Part shown: piece by piece, positions 46,641 through 56,923 of the stretch
Numbering within the stretch: position 1 is the first letter of the stretch
How the letters are laid out: each line of letters starts with the position of its first letter
Source of the DNA: Typhlomys cinereus
Lineage: Eukaryota; Chordata; Mammalia; Rodentia; Platacanthomyidae
Direction: 5' to 3'
DNA length: 64,000 bases
NCBI GenBank assembly: GCA_023101885.1
Contig: JALPQD010000005.1
Location: forward strand, 7,060,584-7,124,583
Program-made: the position numbers and the translations under genes
Notes under the pieces: generated by a model
Told to the model about the DNA's origin: nothing
Seen by the model: only the letters and a program-made list of their open reading frames with translations
Databases searched by the model: none

Positions 46641-47690
46641 TAGTTCCAACAGTTATTCTAAACATCATGACAATTCTGGGATGGCTTTAATGATTTCCTT
46701 TCATTATGCTACATCTTCCTACTTCTTACATAGCAAGTAAATTTCATTGAATGGGTGACACTGTATTTTATCTTAGTTTAAACTACATATTTCTGTATCC
46801 CTACAAATGTTGTCAAGTTTTATTTCAGGCTTCTATGAAGATTCTGTTTTGTGTCTAAGACCTACAAAGAGAACTGTGGAGAACTGTGACTCTCCATGAA
46901 CCCCACTAGTGCTTATCATGATGGGGTTTTCCAGTAAGCTACTTCTCCCATGTGTATGGGAAAACCAAGACCCAGCCCATCTCTTTCATTCACTCAGCTC
47001 CTTCCATGACTTGAAGCACATTCACAAGCTGGTTTATACTCTATCGCACTATCCCAAGGCACCATCTGCAGGTCTCTAGCATTCTTTGGACTCCATTCCA
47101 CATTTCTATCTTGTGACTGCCAGCATCTGGTTCTCTGACCTCTTAGTGCTGTCTCAGCTCATGCCTGGAGATGCCACCTGAGGCAACGGCAGAGCTGACA
47201 ATAGTTTTCATTTTTGCAATTTCTGTCTAATTGCCCAATGTTCAGGACCTTAAACCTTGATGCTTCTTTTGTAAGTTTTATGCTCTAAGACTTATGCCAG
47301 TTTTCATTGCTCTATCAAGGCGGGCATTTTTTTGTTTTTAGGACTCAGAGAATATCCTATCTCAAGAAACTACTTGGTTACAGACAGTCATAAACCAATC
47401 ACATAACTCTTTGCTTGCTCTATTATGCATTCTGGTTCATTTCACAGTCCTCTTTTGTGTGTAATTAAACACATTTTAGTGCTTTTCTTTGCTTCTGGGC
47501 TGCTACAAGGAAAATAACTGTCATTATTTCAGTGTTGTTTTAAAGGGAAGCTATGAAGTCAAATGAACAAATGATGGTAACCAAGGGAGGGTAATGAATA
47601 AAACATTAGACAGAAACCTTTCATGCTATAAGGCACACTGTACACGGAGTCAGAATGATCCCTCAAAGTCTAATTAGTGATTTAGTTTTT
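46641..47690. other. Unassigned intron
   Basis: No exon or clear repeat; parts of 46640-47100 could belong to an ancient L1 but no landmark is secure. Confidence 0.35.
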
Positions 47691-47694
47691 TTTC

Positions 47695-47792
47695 CTTATC
47701 TTATTCTTTCTTTCTCTTTTTTGAACAAGGGTGGGCCATATAGCACAAGTTGGCCTCAAACCCGTGATTATCTATCTTGCCCTCTGTTTAAG
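47695..47792 (-). repeat. B1 SINE, antisense, diverged
   Basis: tttctttctcttttttgaacaagggtgggccatatagcacaagttggcctcaaacccgtgattatctatcttgcc is a decayed reverse complement of B1 (gagacagggtttctctgtgtagccctggctgtcctggaact). Confidence 0.6.
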
Positions 47793-48970
47793 CTTTATGC
47801 TTATGGTTGGATGTCACTATGGATTTGGGGCATCACTGAATGGAATGTATTTCTTCCTAAGGTGGCCACATTGAATAACCATTCCTTCTCTGATTGTCAC
47901 TGCTAATTTGCTTGAGTCAGCATTTCTGGAGTCTACTGTGGGGGAGTGGCCAGCATCAGAAGCAGCCGTGATCATTCTCCTTGCTTGAAAGTTACTTGTG
48001 ACTGAGCCATCTCTCAGATAAAGAACTTTAGATAAGCCCAGGTCCAAGGCGAGTCTTTGGCACTTTCTGTAGGAAGGATATACTGCCAAGCAAAAGGAAA
48101 TAGGTTTGGCAAGGTCCTGAGCAGAGACCACAGATAAATTGATGGCTGGCTGCTGACAACTTCTTCCTTTGTCAAGTAAAAACACTTTGCTGCTTTGGGG
48201 AAGTTCTATATTTGACAGTGTCTAATTGAGGGAGTAGGTGAGAAAACGTTGGAATTCCCCGAGTTTTCAAGTTCTTGGGTTAACTCCAAAAGAAGTGTCT
48301 CCCCAAGGCTTAGTGGAAGGATTCACAGCTCCCGGGCTGTCACTCAGTATGGCTCAGGGCAGGACACTGCCTCTGTCACGTTGCTCTTCTGTGCTTTGCA
48401 AATGCATCAGGACCCAAAGCGTAGTCTCTACTGCAAACAGAATATTCTTAGTAATTGGTCCTGGTGTAGGAGCTGTATATGGATTTGAAGATATACGTCT
48501 AGGGTCATAAATAATGCTGCTTTTGCATGCAGTAGTGTCATTGGTGAGCTTCATACAAAGTATAGATGGGCACGCACATGGATAAATATACCTTTGCCCA
48601 CACCAGAATTTTTTGCCATGACTGAATAGAGACAAGGCCAAAGCACACTCTTTTCTAAACCTCTCCAAATGATCCTAATATGTGAGTAGAACTGAGTTCT
48701 TAGTCTAAACTTGGAAAAACCCTTGATATAATAGAGCAAGTCTGACTTGGATGCAGGAAAGTATAGACCTTTATTGTGACTAACATCCCACGGAGCTTCA
48801 ATCTTCTTCCACCAGGGCTGCAGCAGAACACAGCAGCATTATGGAGGCTGGAAACCCTGCACAGGCAGAAAACAGAGTCCTGGAACTCTCCTGCAGCTCT
48901 GCCAGGCCCTGCAGCCCTGCGCTGCGCCAACATGACAGTCGTGAGTGGAATGTGTCAATGCACTGATAAT
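47793..48970. other. Unique intron
   Basis: No exon or repeat recognised; overlapping frames at 48238-48668 on both strands carry no recognisable domain. Confidence 0.45.
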
Positions 48971-48973
48971 AAG

Positions 48974-49085
48974 GAATGGCATGAGCTGGAGGGATGCGCC
49001 CTTGTCATCTGGCATGTGGGCAGCTGAGGCAGGAGTTCAAGGGCAGCCTCAGCTCCATAGTTCAAGTGTTGCTGAAAGTTTTAAA
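48974..49085 (+). repeat. B1-like SINE, degraded
   Basis: aatggcatgagctggagggatgcgcc...catctggcatgtgggcagctgaggcaggagttcaagggcagcctcagct follows the B1 body (gcacttgggaggctgaggcaggag...ttcaaggccagcct). Confidence 0.6.
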
Positions 49086-49165
49086 TGATAAGTGAACAAA
49101 CAAATAATATAGATGAACAAGCCAGTCTCAAGAGAGATAAACACCACCCAGTATTGTACATTGTT

Positions 49166-49217
49166 TTTACATTTATGGTTCCTAGATTTTATTTACATTT
49201 ATGGTTCCTAGATTTTA
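49166..49217 (+). repeat. 26-bp perfect tandem duplication
   Basis: tttacatttatggttcctag... occurs at 49166-49191 and again, identically, at 49192-49217. Confidence 0.97.
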
Positions 49218-49239
49218 TAGACATATCTAAAATTGTGTT

Positions 49240-49385
49240 GTCTCCACACCAGAAAAGAAGTGAAAGTGCAGAACAACTAAAAGACTAACAGGAAGGACAA
49301 GGGAGAGAAAGTGTAGAGAAGGGAGATATGGAAGAAATATGCTGAATATAATATATAAATTCATGAAAATAAAAAAATTAAAAAA
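49240..49385 (+). mobile_element. Possible L1-type 3' tail
   Basis: Purine-rich text (acaggaaggacaagggagag) followed by atgctgaatataatatataaattcatgaaaataaaaaaattaaaaaat. This ends like the A-rich terminus of a rodent L1 in plus orientation. No coding part is attached. Confidence 0.35.
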
Positions 49386-49580
49386 TGGGGATACAAATAT
49401 CCAGATATACAATAAAGGGAGAGGCTACTAGATTCTGAAAGTTGTCACAGAGTAGAAGAGGAACAGGAAATATGAATACAGGATGAAAACTTGCAGGGAA
49501 TGAAAACTGACATGGGGGGAGGAAAGGGTGCATGTGTGTGAAACTCTCAGCAACAAAATTCATCAAGAAAGAAAAAAGCT

Positions 49581-49880
49581 GGGCTGGAGAGGTGGCTCAG
49601 GGGTTAAGCCTCCGCCTTGCAGGCGGAAGGTCCTGAGTTCGGATCCCAGATCCCACGTATAGATGCCAGGTGGAAGCGGGGGCGGCCTGCGCTTCTGGTC
49701 CTGGTAGGGCCGAGCCTGTGAATCCCGGGGCAGAAGGAGGTGGAGGCGTCCATGGTGGTTCGCGAATTCGTCCGTGGTTCTACACATACACAGGCGCACA
49801 CACACAGACACGTGCGCGCATGCACACACACATGCATATGCACACAGTTGAATAAATAATAATAATAAAAAATTTAAAAA
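49581..49880 (+). mobile_element. Young B2-like SINE, copy 4, short subtype
   Basis: gggctggagaggtggctcaggggttaagcctccgccttgc head, B box gagttcggatcc, body gcgggggcggcctgcg, then a short CA tail and aataataataaaaaattt. Perfect 16-bp target duplications (aagaaagaaaaaagct) lie at 49565-49580 and 49881-49896. Like copy 3 it lacks the agtaaacaagg segment after ggggcag. Confidence 0.94.
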
Positions 49881-50267
49881 AAGAAAGAAAAAAGCTAATA
49901 TAACACACATAAACCTTTATTCCATTTGTTTGACTTTTGTGTGTGTGTGTGGTGTGTGAATGCGTGTGTATACAGTGAGCAGGAGGGTATCTGTGGGGCC
50001 AGGAGCTAATTAGTCAGGTGCCTTTCTCAATTGTCTCTTCCTTATCTTTCAGACAAGGAAGTGGAAAGTGCAGGCTATGATTATAAGCACATGAACTGTT
50101 CTTGCTTTTCACATTGGTCCTGGAAATCTGAACTCAGACCTTTAGATCTTGCTCAGAAAGCACTCAGGTGTCATCGGAGGTCTATCTTCATCAGTTGATT
50201 AAACTGCTGAATCTTCGTCTCTCAATAATTTCTGATTTTAAGTTGTTACAAATGAAAGCCTGTGTGG

Positions 50268-50461
50268 TATAGGAATATGCGTGTGCACACACATATATGC
50301 ATGAGTACACATAGGTATGAACTCTCAGGCACATGTGTGTATGCCTCTGTGCATGTGAGCATGTTCATCTGTGCATGTATGTGTGTGAGTACTATGTGCA
50401 TGTGTGTGAACATGTGTGTGAACATGTGGTTAGCTATATATGTGAATAGAGTCACTATGTA

Positions 50462-50500
<39 letters not shown>

Positions 50501-50850
50501 ATGCCTGTAGGCATGTGAACATGTTCATCTGTGTGTGTGTGAGTGCTGCGTGCATGTGTATGGGCATGGTGTGTGAGCATGTGGCTGGGTGTATATATGG
50601 ATTGAGTCAGCATGCAGTTGTATGCGTGTATGTGTGAGTGTGAGTGCTATGTGCATGTGTGTAGACGTGCGTGTAAACATGTGGTTGGTGGAAGGAGTCA
50701 ACATGCAGTTGTGGGTGTGTATGTGTGTATGTGTGTGTGCACGTGGAGCGTGTGAGCATGTGGCTGTATGTGTATGTGGAATGAGTGAGCATGTGGCTGT
50801 GTGTGTGCATATGTGTGTTCATGTGCGAGGGAGCCACACACATGAAGGTA
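50268..50850 (+). repeat. GT-rich minisatellite-like block
   Basis: Repeated phrases tgtgtgagtgctatgtgcatgtgtgt, gtgaacatgtggctg and tgagcatgtggctg over about 580 bases. A pure (GT)n core lies at 50463-50498. It leads into the antisense SINE on its right, so it is probably that element's expanded CA tail. Confidence 0.85.
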
Positions 50851-51072
50851 GAGGACGACCTTCATATGTGCTCCTTTCCTTTTCTCACGTGTCTGTGACC
50901 CCGTCTCTACTGCTGCTGTGTGATTCTTAGAGTCCCCGGTCTCCACCCCCCACTGCCCAGAGTCGAGCAGCCACGATGCCCACCGCTATATGGCTTCTTC
51001 ATGGGATCTGGATTGTGAAGTCCGATCCACAGGCTGCTTAACTCTATTCACTGAGCTATCTCCTCGGCCCGA
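50851..51072 (-). repeat. B2-type SINE, antisense
   Basis: gccaccgctatatggcttcttcatgggatctggattgtgaagtccgatccac...gctgcttaactctattcactgagctatctcctcggccc is an inverted tRNA-like head; the left side merges into the GT-rich block. Confidence 0.7.
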
Positions 51073-52220
51073 CTCTTGTCTTTCCCAAAGCACCCACATG
51101 TGTAATTTATAAAGCCTTTGCCATGCAGGAGAAAGGATTCGCTTCAACTGATTGTTATGAAGCCCTAATTACACAGCACCATTCATAATAAGCGTTGCAA
51201 AATCTCAGCCGAGGAACAAAACCTCTGTGAGTAGCAAATTGTCACTACAATGATTGGTGTGCCAAAGTTAATTCACAGATAAATACAAAGAAACTTTGAA
51301 TACCAGACAGAGGTCTAATTTGAAGATGGGCAGGGTAACAGCCGTGAGTGAAGGACCAAGACTGACCTCAGCTTTCAGGGGTTTCACTACCAAGATGTTC
51401 TTTAGTGGTCCCCTCGGCTTCACAGACAACTGTCTTCTCTGCAGGCCCTGTCTGAGGACAGTAAGGGCTTACACCTTCCTGGTACAATTTTGCTCTCTGA
51501 AAACTTAGCCTTGGCTTCGAAGCTGCCACAGTGGGTCGAATTATCCACTGCTGTCATTAAAGGTGGCAGGCACACACGTGAGAATGATGTGGGAAAACTC
51601 CAGCCAGAGTGATAATTAAAGTTGGAAAATGAAGGGTCACCTCCTTTCGCTCGGCTCACTGGGTTTGGCGTCAGAATCACTCTGAATCAGTAGGGGAAGT
51701 GGCCTTCCCAGCATGACAGCATCTAGGGGCACACGCGCTACTTGTGCGGGTTCAAATGCGAATGCCATTTTAATTGTATTTAAAATGTTATCTTTGGTGT
51801 GGGAAGCAAAAATGTTAGAAGCAAGTTCTAAGAATACGGAGGCAAGAATAATGAGTGTAATCTAAATGGGGAGAGGATTGGAAGGATGAAAATCATGCCT
51901 TATTTTCTTACGAAAAGCCTCGTAAGAGCTGAAAACTTGCCAAGGAATTGGAACATCTGATGCAGCTCTTCCTTCCACTCCACTCCATGATCGTGGGAAC
52001 ACAAAGCTGGAGGCCTCTGCCCAGCTTCTGCCTCTGGCTGTTCAAACTTGGTGGCCTTAATGACAATTTACTCTTGACCAGGGGACGGCAGAATGTATCA
52101 CGCGAGTCGAAGGAACCCATTGGTGGGAAGTATTTTCAAAGAATTGGGTTTTGCTAAATACTGTGGAAGTAGCCTTTGGGAAACATGCATCGTGATGTCT
52201 TAAGGGTGGGTTAAAAGGAA
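51073..52220. other. Unique intron
   Basis: No exon or repeat recognised; short frames on both strands without domains. Confidence 0.45.
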
Positions 52221-52223
52221 ATA

Positions 52224-52460
52224 GTGGGGCCAGGGAGATGGTCAGTGGTTAATGTATCTGCTTGCAGATCTGGTGAACCAAGTGAAATCTCAAAAGTCCA
52301 CAATGTGACAAGAGAAACATGACCTTTGAGAGTTTTTCGCAGACCCCCACCTGTGCACAATGGCGTGCGTGTGCTGATTGCTTTTTCTCTTTCACAGTAC
52401 ATGCAACAAGGTGCTACGAGATACTCAACAAAAATGCCAATTTTCAAATACGTGTGCGCG
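52224..52460 (+). repeat. B3/B4-type SINE, diverged
   Basis: gtggggccagggagatggtcagtggttaatgtatctgcttgcagatctggtgaacc is a tRNA-like head. The body is too decayed to classify further. Confidence 0.55.
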
Positions 52461-52772
52461 TGCAGGCCAGAAGAGAGAGAGAGTTGGCATCTTACTCTGT
52501 CTCTCTTCCCCTCACTCACTTGAGATAGGGTCTCTTGTGAACCCGGAGTTTGTTGTTCCCATTAGACAGGTCAGTAAACCCTGGTAATCCTCCTGCCTCC
52601 CCATTCCGCACAATATTGTGTTTTTGGCTAAATTCAGCTGTTTAAATGGATGCTGGTCCAGATATAGTGAATTTTTAAGCATGCCATAGGTCGGGCACTG
52701 TGGACGAAACTAGCAGACAGAAGCACTGGTGATAAAACCAACATTTAAATTAAAATCTGACTTCTTATAGTT

Positions 52773-52870
52773 TAGTATTAGAGGTGCAGTCTTGGTATAT
52801 ATTTTAGTATTAGAGGGACATTAGACTTCGTATATTATAGTATTAGAGGGAAATTAGAGGTAAGAGACAA
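52773..52870 (+). repeat. Degenerate 32-33-bp minisatellite, three units
   Basis: The word tagtattagagg recurs at 52773, 52805 and 52838, each followed by a variable ~20-base spacer (gtgcagtcttgg, gacattagacttc, gaaattagagg). Confidence 0.8.
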
Positions 52871-52990
52871 TCCTTTACCGCTCTGTACTAATTTCTTCAT
52901 TGTGAAAGTGGGATCATGATGGGACCACCTTCTAAACAGCAGAAAGGCCAAATGGGTTTCAAATGAGCAAAGATTTTATAACAGGTCACA
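52871..52990 (-). repeat. Possible MIR remnant, antisense
   Basis: aatcctttaccgctctgtactaatttcttcattgtgaaagtgggatcatgatgggaccacc resembles the inverted MIR core (aacctctctgtgcctcagtttcctcatctgtaaaatgggga). The similarity is weak. Confidence 0.4.
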
Positions 52991-54290
52991 TGTCATCTTT
53001 GTGACATTACATGATCAGAACAGCACAGCACTCAATCTTGAAGACAAAGTGAATGAATACAGCTTGATATTTCTTTTTTATAGTCGACCCTGTTTTGTCT
53101 CTGTCATTCTAACAGAATTCTCCTGGACAATGTGGGGCTTTTAGAGAGCAAACACTTGGCATGGCCCTTGAGAGCTGATTGTATCACGGTAGAGATAATT
53201 GCAACCTCAAGATCCAAGAAAGAAAAATTCCTAATAAGCAGATGCCAAAATTTCTGATAGTTCCCTTCACATCTGAAGGGTTGTCTTGAGAAAGATAGAT
53301 CATATCTATTCTTCGTGACTATATTGTGTTTGAAGGTGAGAACGAATGTTGAAACAGTATAGCAGCCTGTAAGAAAAGATTCTTGATGAGCCAGGCAACA
53401 GTGGGCTACAACTGTTTCTGTTCCTTTGGCAGAATTGTGTGACTTATTGGGTTATAGGGAATGAGTCTTGAATTTCATTAAATCTGAAAGCATTTAAATA
53501 TTTAAAATTATTTATCTTTGGAATATGGGGAATGTTTTCTTTTGCCTTTGTGGAAAAAAAATCTTTTTCATAACATAAATGCAAACACTGCCTGAAATCC
53601 CAGTCTCCAGTCATATTGCTTACTGAAAGAAAGACTGAGAGAGAGAGAGAGAGAGAGAGAGAAGGGAGGTGTTAAGGAAAAGTGGGGAAGAGAGAATGAA
53701 TGACATTAAGAATAATCCCAACCACAGTACTAAAGGGAAAACACTGTGTATTGCTGCAGATAAGCTTGATTTTGCTGTGATATTTGTGCATGGTTCTTTA
53801 AAAATAAAGGTTTTTTTGTTATGAAACACAGTGGACTCATTTAGTCTAAGGGTGTTAAAATTATTTGGTAAATTGTCTCCCACTGAAAAAATATAAATAA
53901 CCTACATAAGATATTCAGCTTCAGCCTCGGATTTCTATTTGGAATGATTTAAAGCCTGCAATTTCTCCCTAAGGTCACCACCTTCATGAATACCAGCCAC
54001 ATACAGTGAAAACCAACTCAATAAAATGAGTATTTCATTTCTCTTCCTCCTGCTTGTGTAGATACTTCCTCATCTACACGGGGCCCATTTATAACAAAGC
54101 CTCACATTGTGAGGTTTTTATGAGTTCTTGAGGTTTCTTTCTTTTTTATCTTACGATGCATCAGCCAGGCAACTGGCAGATTCTTTAATAAAATATATTA
54201 TGCACATTAATATTTATAAGCCTATGAATTGAATGTTTAAATAAACATTCACCAACTTATGCCAGTTCTCTTGTTTTAGATGTTAAATCA
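52991..54290. other. Unique intron flanking exon 14
   Basis: Contains a (GA)n run at 53636-53662 and no other recognised repeat. It lies immediately 3' of the exon in transcription direction. 54100-54260 is AT-rich with several ATTA cores. Confidence 0.5.
53636..53662 (+). repeat. (GA)n microsatellite
   Basis: Thirteen GA units following gaaagaaagact. Confidence 0.92.
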
Positions 54291-54297
54291 TACTTAC
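54291..54297 (-). promoter_or_regulatory. DPYD: 5' splice site of DPYD exon 14
   Basis: Read on the minus strand the exon ends ...GACAAT and is followed by gtaagta, a near-perfect U1 site. This is the position equivalent to human c.1905+1, whose G>A change causes exon 14 skipping (DPYD*2A). Here the canonical GT is intact. Confidence 0.93.
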
Positions 54298-54462
54298 ATT
54301 GTCCGGAAAGTCAGCCTTCAGCTCCTTGACACTTTGACACCAATACGCTGCTGTTTTCTCACTGATGAGTTCAATGTTCAGGAAGGAGCTTTGTCCAGGG
54401 CCGAACGTGGGACCAGAGGTGGTCCCCCGGACAATTCGTGGTGAGACATTTGTCACACTGTC
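54298..54462 (-). CDS. DPYD: DPYD exon 14 (dihydropyrimidine dehydrogenase, 55 codons)
   Basis: This is an internal coding exon of dihydropyrimidine dehydrogenase, the cytosolic NADPH-dependent flavo/iron-sulfur enzyme that carries out the first, rate-limiting reduction of uracil and thymine and inactivates 5-fluorouracil. On the minus strand the 165 bases read open in one frame, beginning [10 protein letters not shown], passing through [20 protein letters not shown] and ending ELKADFPDN. This aligns without gaps to human residues 581-635, in the FMN/pyrimidine-binding domain. The Asn of the FLNIEL motif falls at position 609, a pyrimidine-contacting residue in the pig structure (recalled). 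The exon is phase 0 at both ends and has the same length as human exon 14. It is bounded by CAG and GTAAGT splice signals. It has no in-frame stop, and flanking introns are present, so it is not a processed pseudogene. Apparent differences from human as I recall it are Ser at 582, Thr-Phe at 599-600 and Lys at 629. Exons 13 and 15 were not seen in the window. Confidence 0.96.
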
Positions 54463-54490
54463 CTGATGAAACAGAAAAGATACTAGGTCT
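54463..54490 (-). promoter_or_regulatory. DPYD: 3' splice site and polypyrimidine tract of DPYD exon 14
   Basis: On the minus strand the sequence entering the exon is a pyrimidine-rich run (tcttttctgtttcat) followed by CAG and then GAC, the first codon of the exon. A possible branch-point A lies in the ctagtat just upstream. The site is a good consensus acceptor. Confidence 0.9.
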
Positions 54491-54499
54491 CTTTTCCAT

Positions 54500-55200
54500 A
54501 AAGAAAACCTGTGACCATCATTACACTCTCATTTCCATATACTGATGTTTCACCAAGTTCCTTCTCAGTTTACCAGACGAGTTTTCAACATATTTCAAAT
54601 TACATTTGAACACACACTACTTCTAATGAGGTGGTAAAATATTTGTTAGCTTCAGCTAAGCTACTTCCTGAAACTCTAGGTTGGACAGGGTGAAAAAGCA
54701 TATAGATGCATTTTAGTCCATTTCAAATTTACAAGATAAATAAAGATGTAATACCACCACCTCAGTGTATGTAATCTAGGTATCTCACCTCATATTTATT
54801 TAATGTTTATGAATATATGTGTCTGTAAAAGTTATTTGAATGCAAAAAAGCTAACCAAAAAATATTGCTATTACAAGTTCATCTGACTTTTAACATATTT
54901 TCTAACAAATTAATTCAAACTGCCTGTGATATGTATATGTCAAACTCACAAATGCAATGTATCCACATTCACATATATATTCATGTTCGTGTACATATTC
55001 ATATTTAATAAGAATTCACTTTTCCTAAGATTGAAATGAGGTTATCAATAACTTGCTGATGTACATAAACAGTAAACAGTAAAATTAACTTGCTTGTTAA
55101 GTATAATTAACCATCTACAACTCTAGAAAGCACATTAACAAAGAAAAGCAACATTCTTCTATTACTTAAAATTAAAAAGAAACAAAGAAGGAAAAATGTT
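54500..55200. other. Unique AT-rich intron 5' of exon 14
   Basis: No repeat recognised; composition about 70% AT by eye. Confidence 0.45.
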
Positions 55201-55760
55201 TCTTTTGCCAACTTCCAATTAAAATTAATTTTGAATAAAGGTCATTTAGTTAAGGATTTATCAGAATTAGTCTTTTAAGTACCCCTCCTCACCATCTTGT
55301 CACTTTTAGTGAGATAACATGAACCCCCATTAGTATATAGCAATTAAGGTCAATTTACATATTTTAATTAAGAACCACCCCATATAAAACAATTAGTGTA
55401 ATAGGCATACTAACTGGATTTCATAACATTTGGACGTTTTTCCAACTAGATAGACAGGAAACCTTAATTAGCATTAATTAGTGCTGATCTGCATATGTTT
55501 GATAAGGCATACCCTTGCCACAAAAGATTATTTATTCCTGAATCTGCCAAATGCTACTGTTGCACAGGATAAAAGGGCTTTTTTTCACATTGCATGTTAA
55601 TTTCTATTAATTTACATTTACTTTTACATTTGAATTAGTATATTGTAAAATAAATGGTATAAATGTTACAAAAAGCCTCCTTAAATATGTACATTTTAAC
55701 TTATAGGAATCATGCCAGTTAATTTTTTACTAATTAAGCCATTCCATTCCTATTGTATCT
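55200..55760. promoter_or_regulatory. Candidate conserved intronic enhancer, homeodomain-site rich
   Basis: About 560 bases with no recognisable repeat and a dense set of TAATTA-type motifs. Examples are ttaattaag near 55367, acaattagtg near 55390, aattagcattaattagtgc near 55470 and actaattaagcc near 55730. Large DPYD introns are known in general to carry conserved developmental enhancers. Placement here is inference from motif density only. Confidence 0.35.
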
Positions 55761-55989
55761 GTGCACAATATCGTCAGTCTGGCTTTGATTTGCTATTGAG
55801 AATTCCCTGTACACAGTCTTAACTGCTAAAATGACAAATAGAATCACCCCAGGGGGATCAGGCCCACCAAGTTAAATCTCCATCCTGGCAGTGGTGTCAG
55901 GGAGTACACGCCCCCTGGCAGACACTCTGCACAGAGTCCAGCCAGGTACTCTGGTGTTGCTGGAGTCTGAAAAGATAGTTCTAGAAGTG

Positions 55990-56039
55990 TTTTTTTTTTT
56001 TTTTTTGAAGGAATCTGTTTTTTTTTTTTTTTTTTTTTT
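55990..56039 (+). repeat. Two T homopolymers (17 and 22)
   Basis: T runs at 55990-56006 and 56018-56039 separated by gaaggaatctg. Confidence 0.92.
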
Positions 56040-56329
56040 CCTTTCTCACATTCTCTGGGTTCATACCCTTTTAGCCCTGAGATCCTTCTTTCTTCTTCTC
56101 TACCTACTATTTTTGATAGTTTCTCTCAGATAAATCCAAGCAGATAACAACCTGCAAAGAAGTCCTTGGCTCAGATGATCAGAAAGCCTAGGAGGTGAGA
56201 CAAGATAGAAAGATGGATAAACGTAAGGAGAAATGGGATGGGCTAGAGTCCCGCATTGGAGAGAACAGTTGAAGTTCTCATCCAGCAAGAGTCAAGAATT
56301 TCAGCACTACTAAAAAAAAAAAAAATGCT

Positions 56330-56575
56330 GTGGTTTGGTGTGATGGCTCAGCCGGTAAAAACTTTTACCATGTGGTCCTGAGAGTCTGAGTTCAAATCCT
56401 GAAACCAATGTTAAGGAGAGTGGTAGGGACCAAGGCTATAAAGTTGTCCTGTGACCCTCAAAAGGCACACTGTAGTGTGTGTGCACTCACACTTGCATGA
56501 ACACACAAGACACACACAGTGCAGCGTGTGTGCACCCACACTTGCATGAACACACAAGAATAATTTACAAGTATA
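56330..56575 (+). repeat. B2/B3-type SINE with duplicated CA tail
   Basis: ggtttggtgtgatggctcagccggtaaaaacttttaccatgtgg...gagttcaaatcctg is a tRNA head. The tail carries a ~49-bp tandem duplication of the agtgtgtgtgcac...cttgcatgaacacacaaga phrase (starting at 56474 and 56523). Confidence 0.7.
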
Positions 56576-56887
56576 TTTAAAAATAGTTTGTGAAGATTGA
56601 CTACAAAAGTACGATTTTCCTTTTACCTAGAGAGATTTAAGGTAAGAACATTCAGACAGAATCACTCATGCTTCAGAAGCGAGCATATATACATCAGATA
56701 AGGCTTTTCTTCTTTCCCAAATGAAAAATGAATTTTCTGCGACTTTCAAAAGCCACTGTAAACTTTGCTTGTAGAAAAAGTATATCTTAACTTCCTTGAG
56801 AAACTCTTTTGGCCAATCCCTCTACTTCATCAATTGTAATCTTATCCAGCGCATTCATGAACCATCCTATGCTAAGATCACATTTAC

Positions 56888-56888
<1 letters not shown>

Positions 56889-56921
<33 letters not shown>
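56889..56921 (+). repeat. Poly(A) run of 33
   Basis: Uninterrupted A homopolymer following catttacc. The ~170 bases upstream are not a recognised SINE or processed gene. Confidence 0.93.

Positions 56922-56923
<2 letters not shown>

Larger units (their letters stand above)
1..54297 (-). other. DPYD: DPYD intron 14 (5'-proximal 54.3 kb)
   Basis: The whole left part of the window lies downstream of DPYD exon 14 in transcription direction and contains no other exon that I can support. I looked for the short exon 15 (about 69 bp, encoding IVIASIMCSYN... in human) and did not find it by eye. Human intron 14 is, from memory, over 60 kb, so exon 15 probably lies beyond position 1. Content is about 60% AT intron with interspersed repeats listed separately. 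Confidence 0.85.

Noticed and set aside
1..54297. DPYD exon 15 on the minus strand
   Set aside because: I looked for a 69-base segment encoding IVIASIMCSYN-like sequence next to splice signals and did not find it. A spliced mRNA alignment would be decisive.
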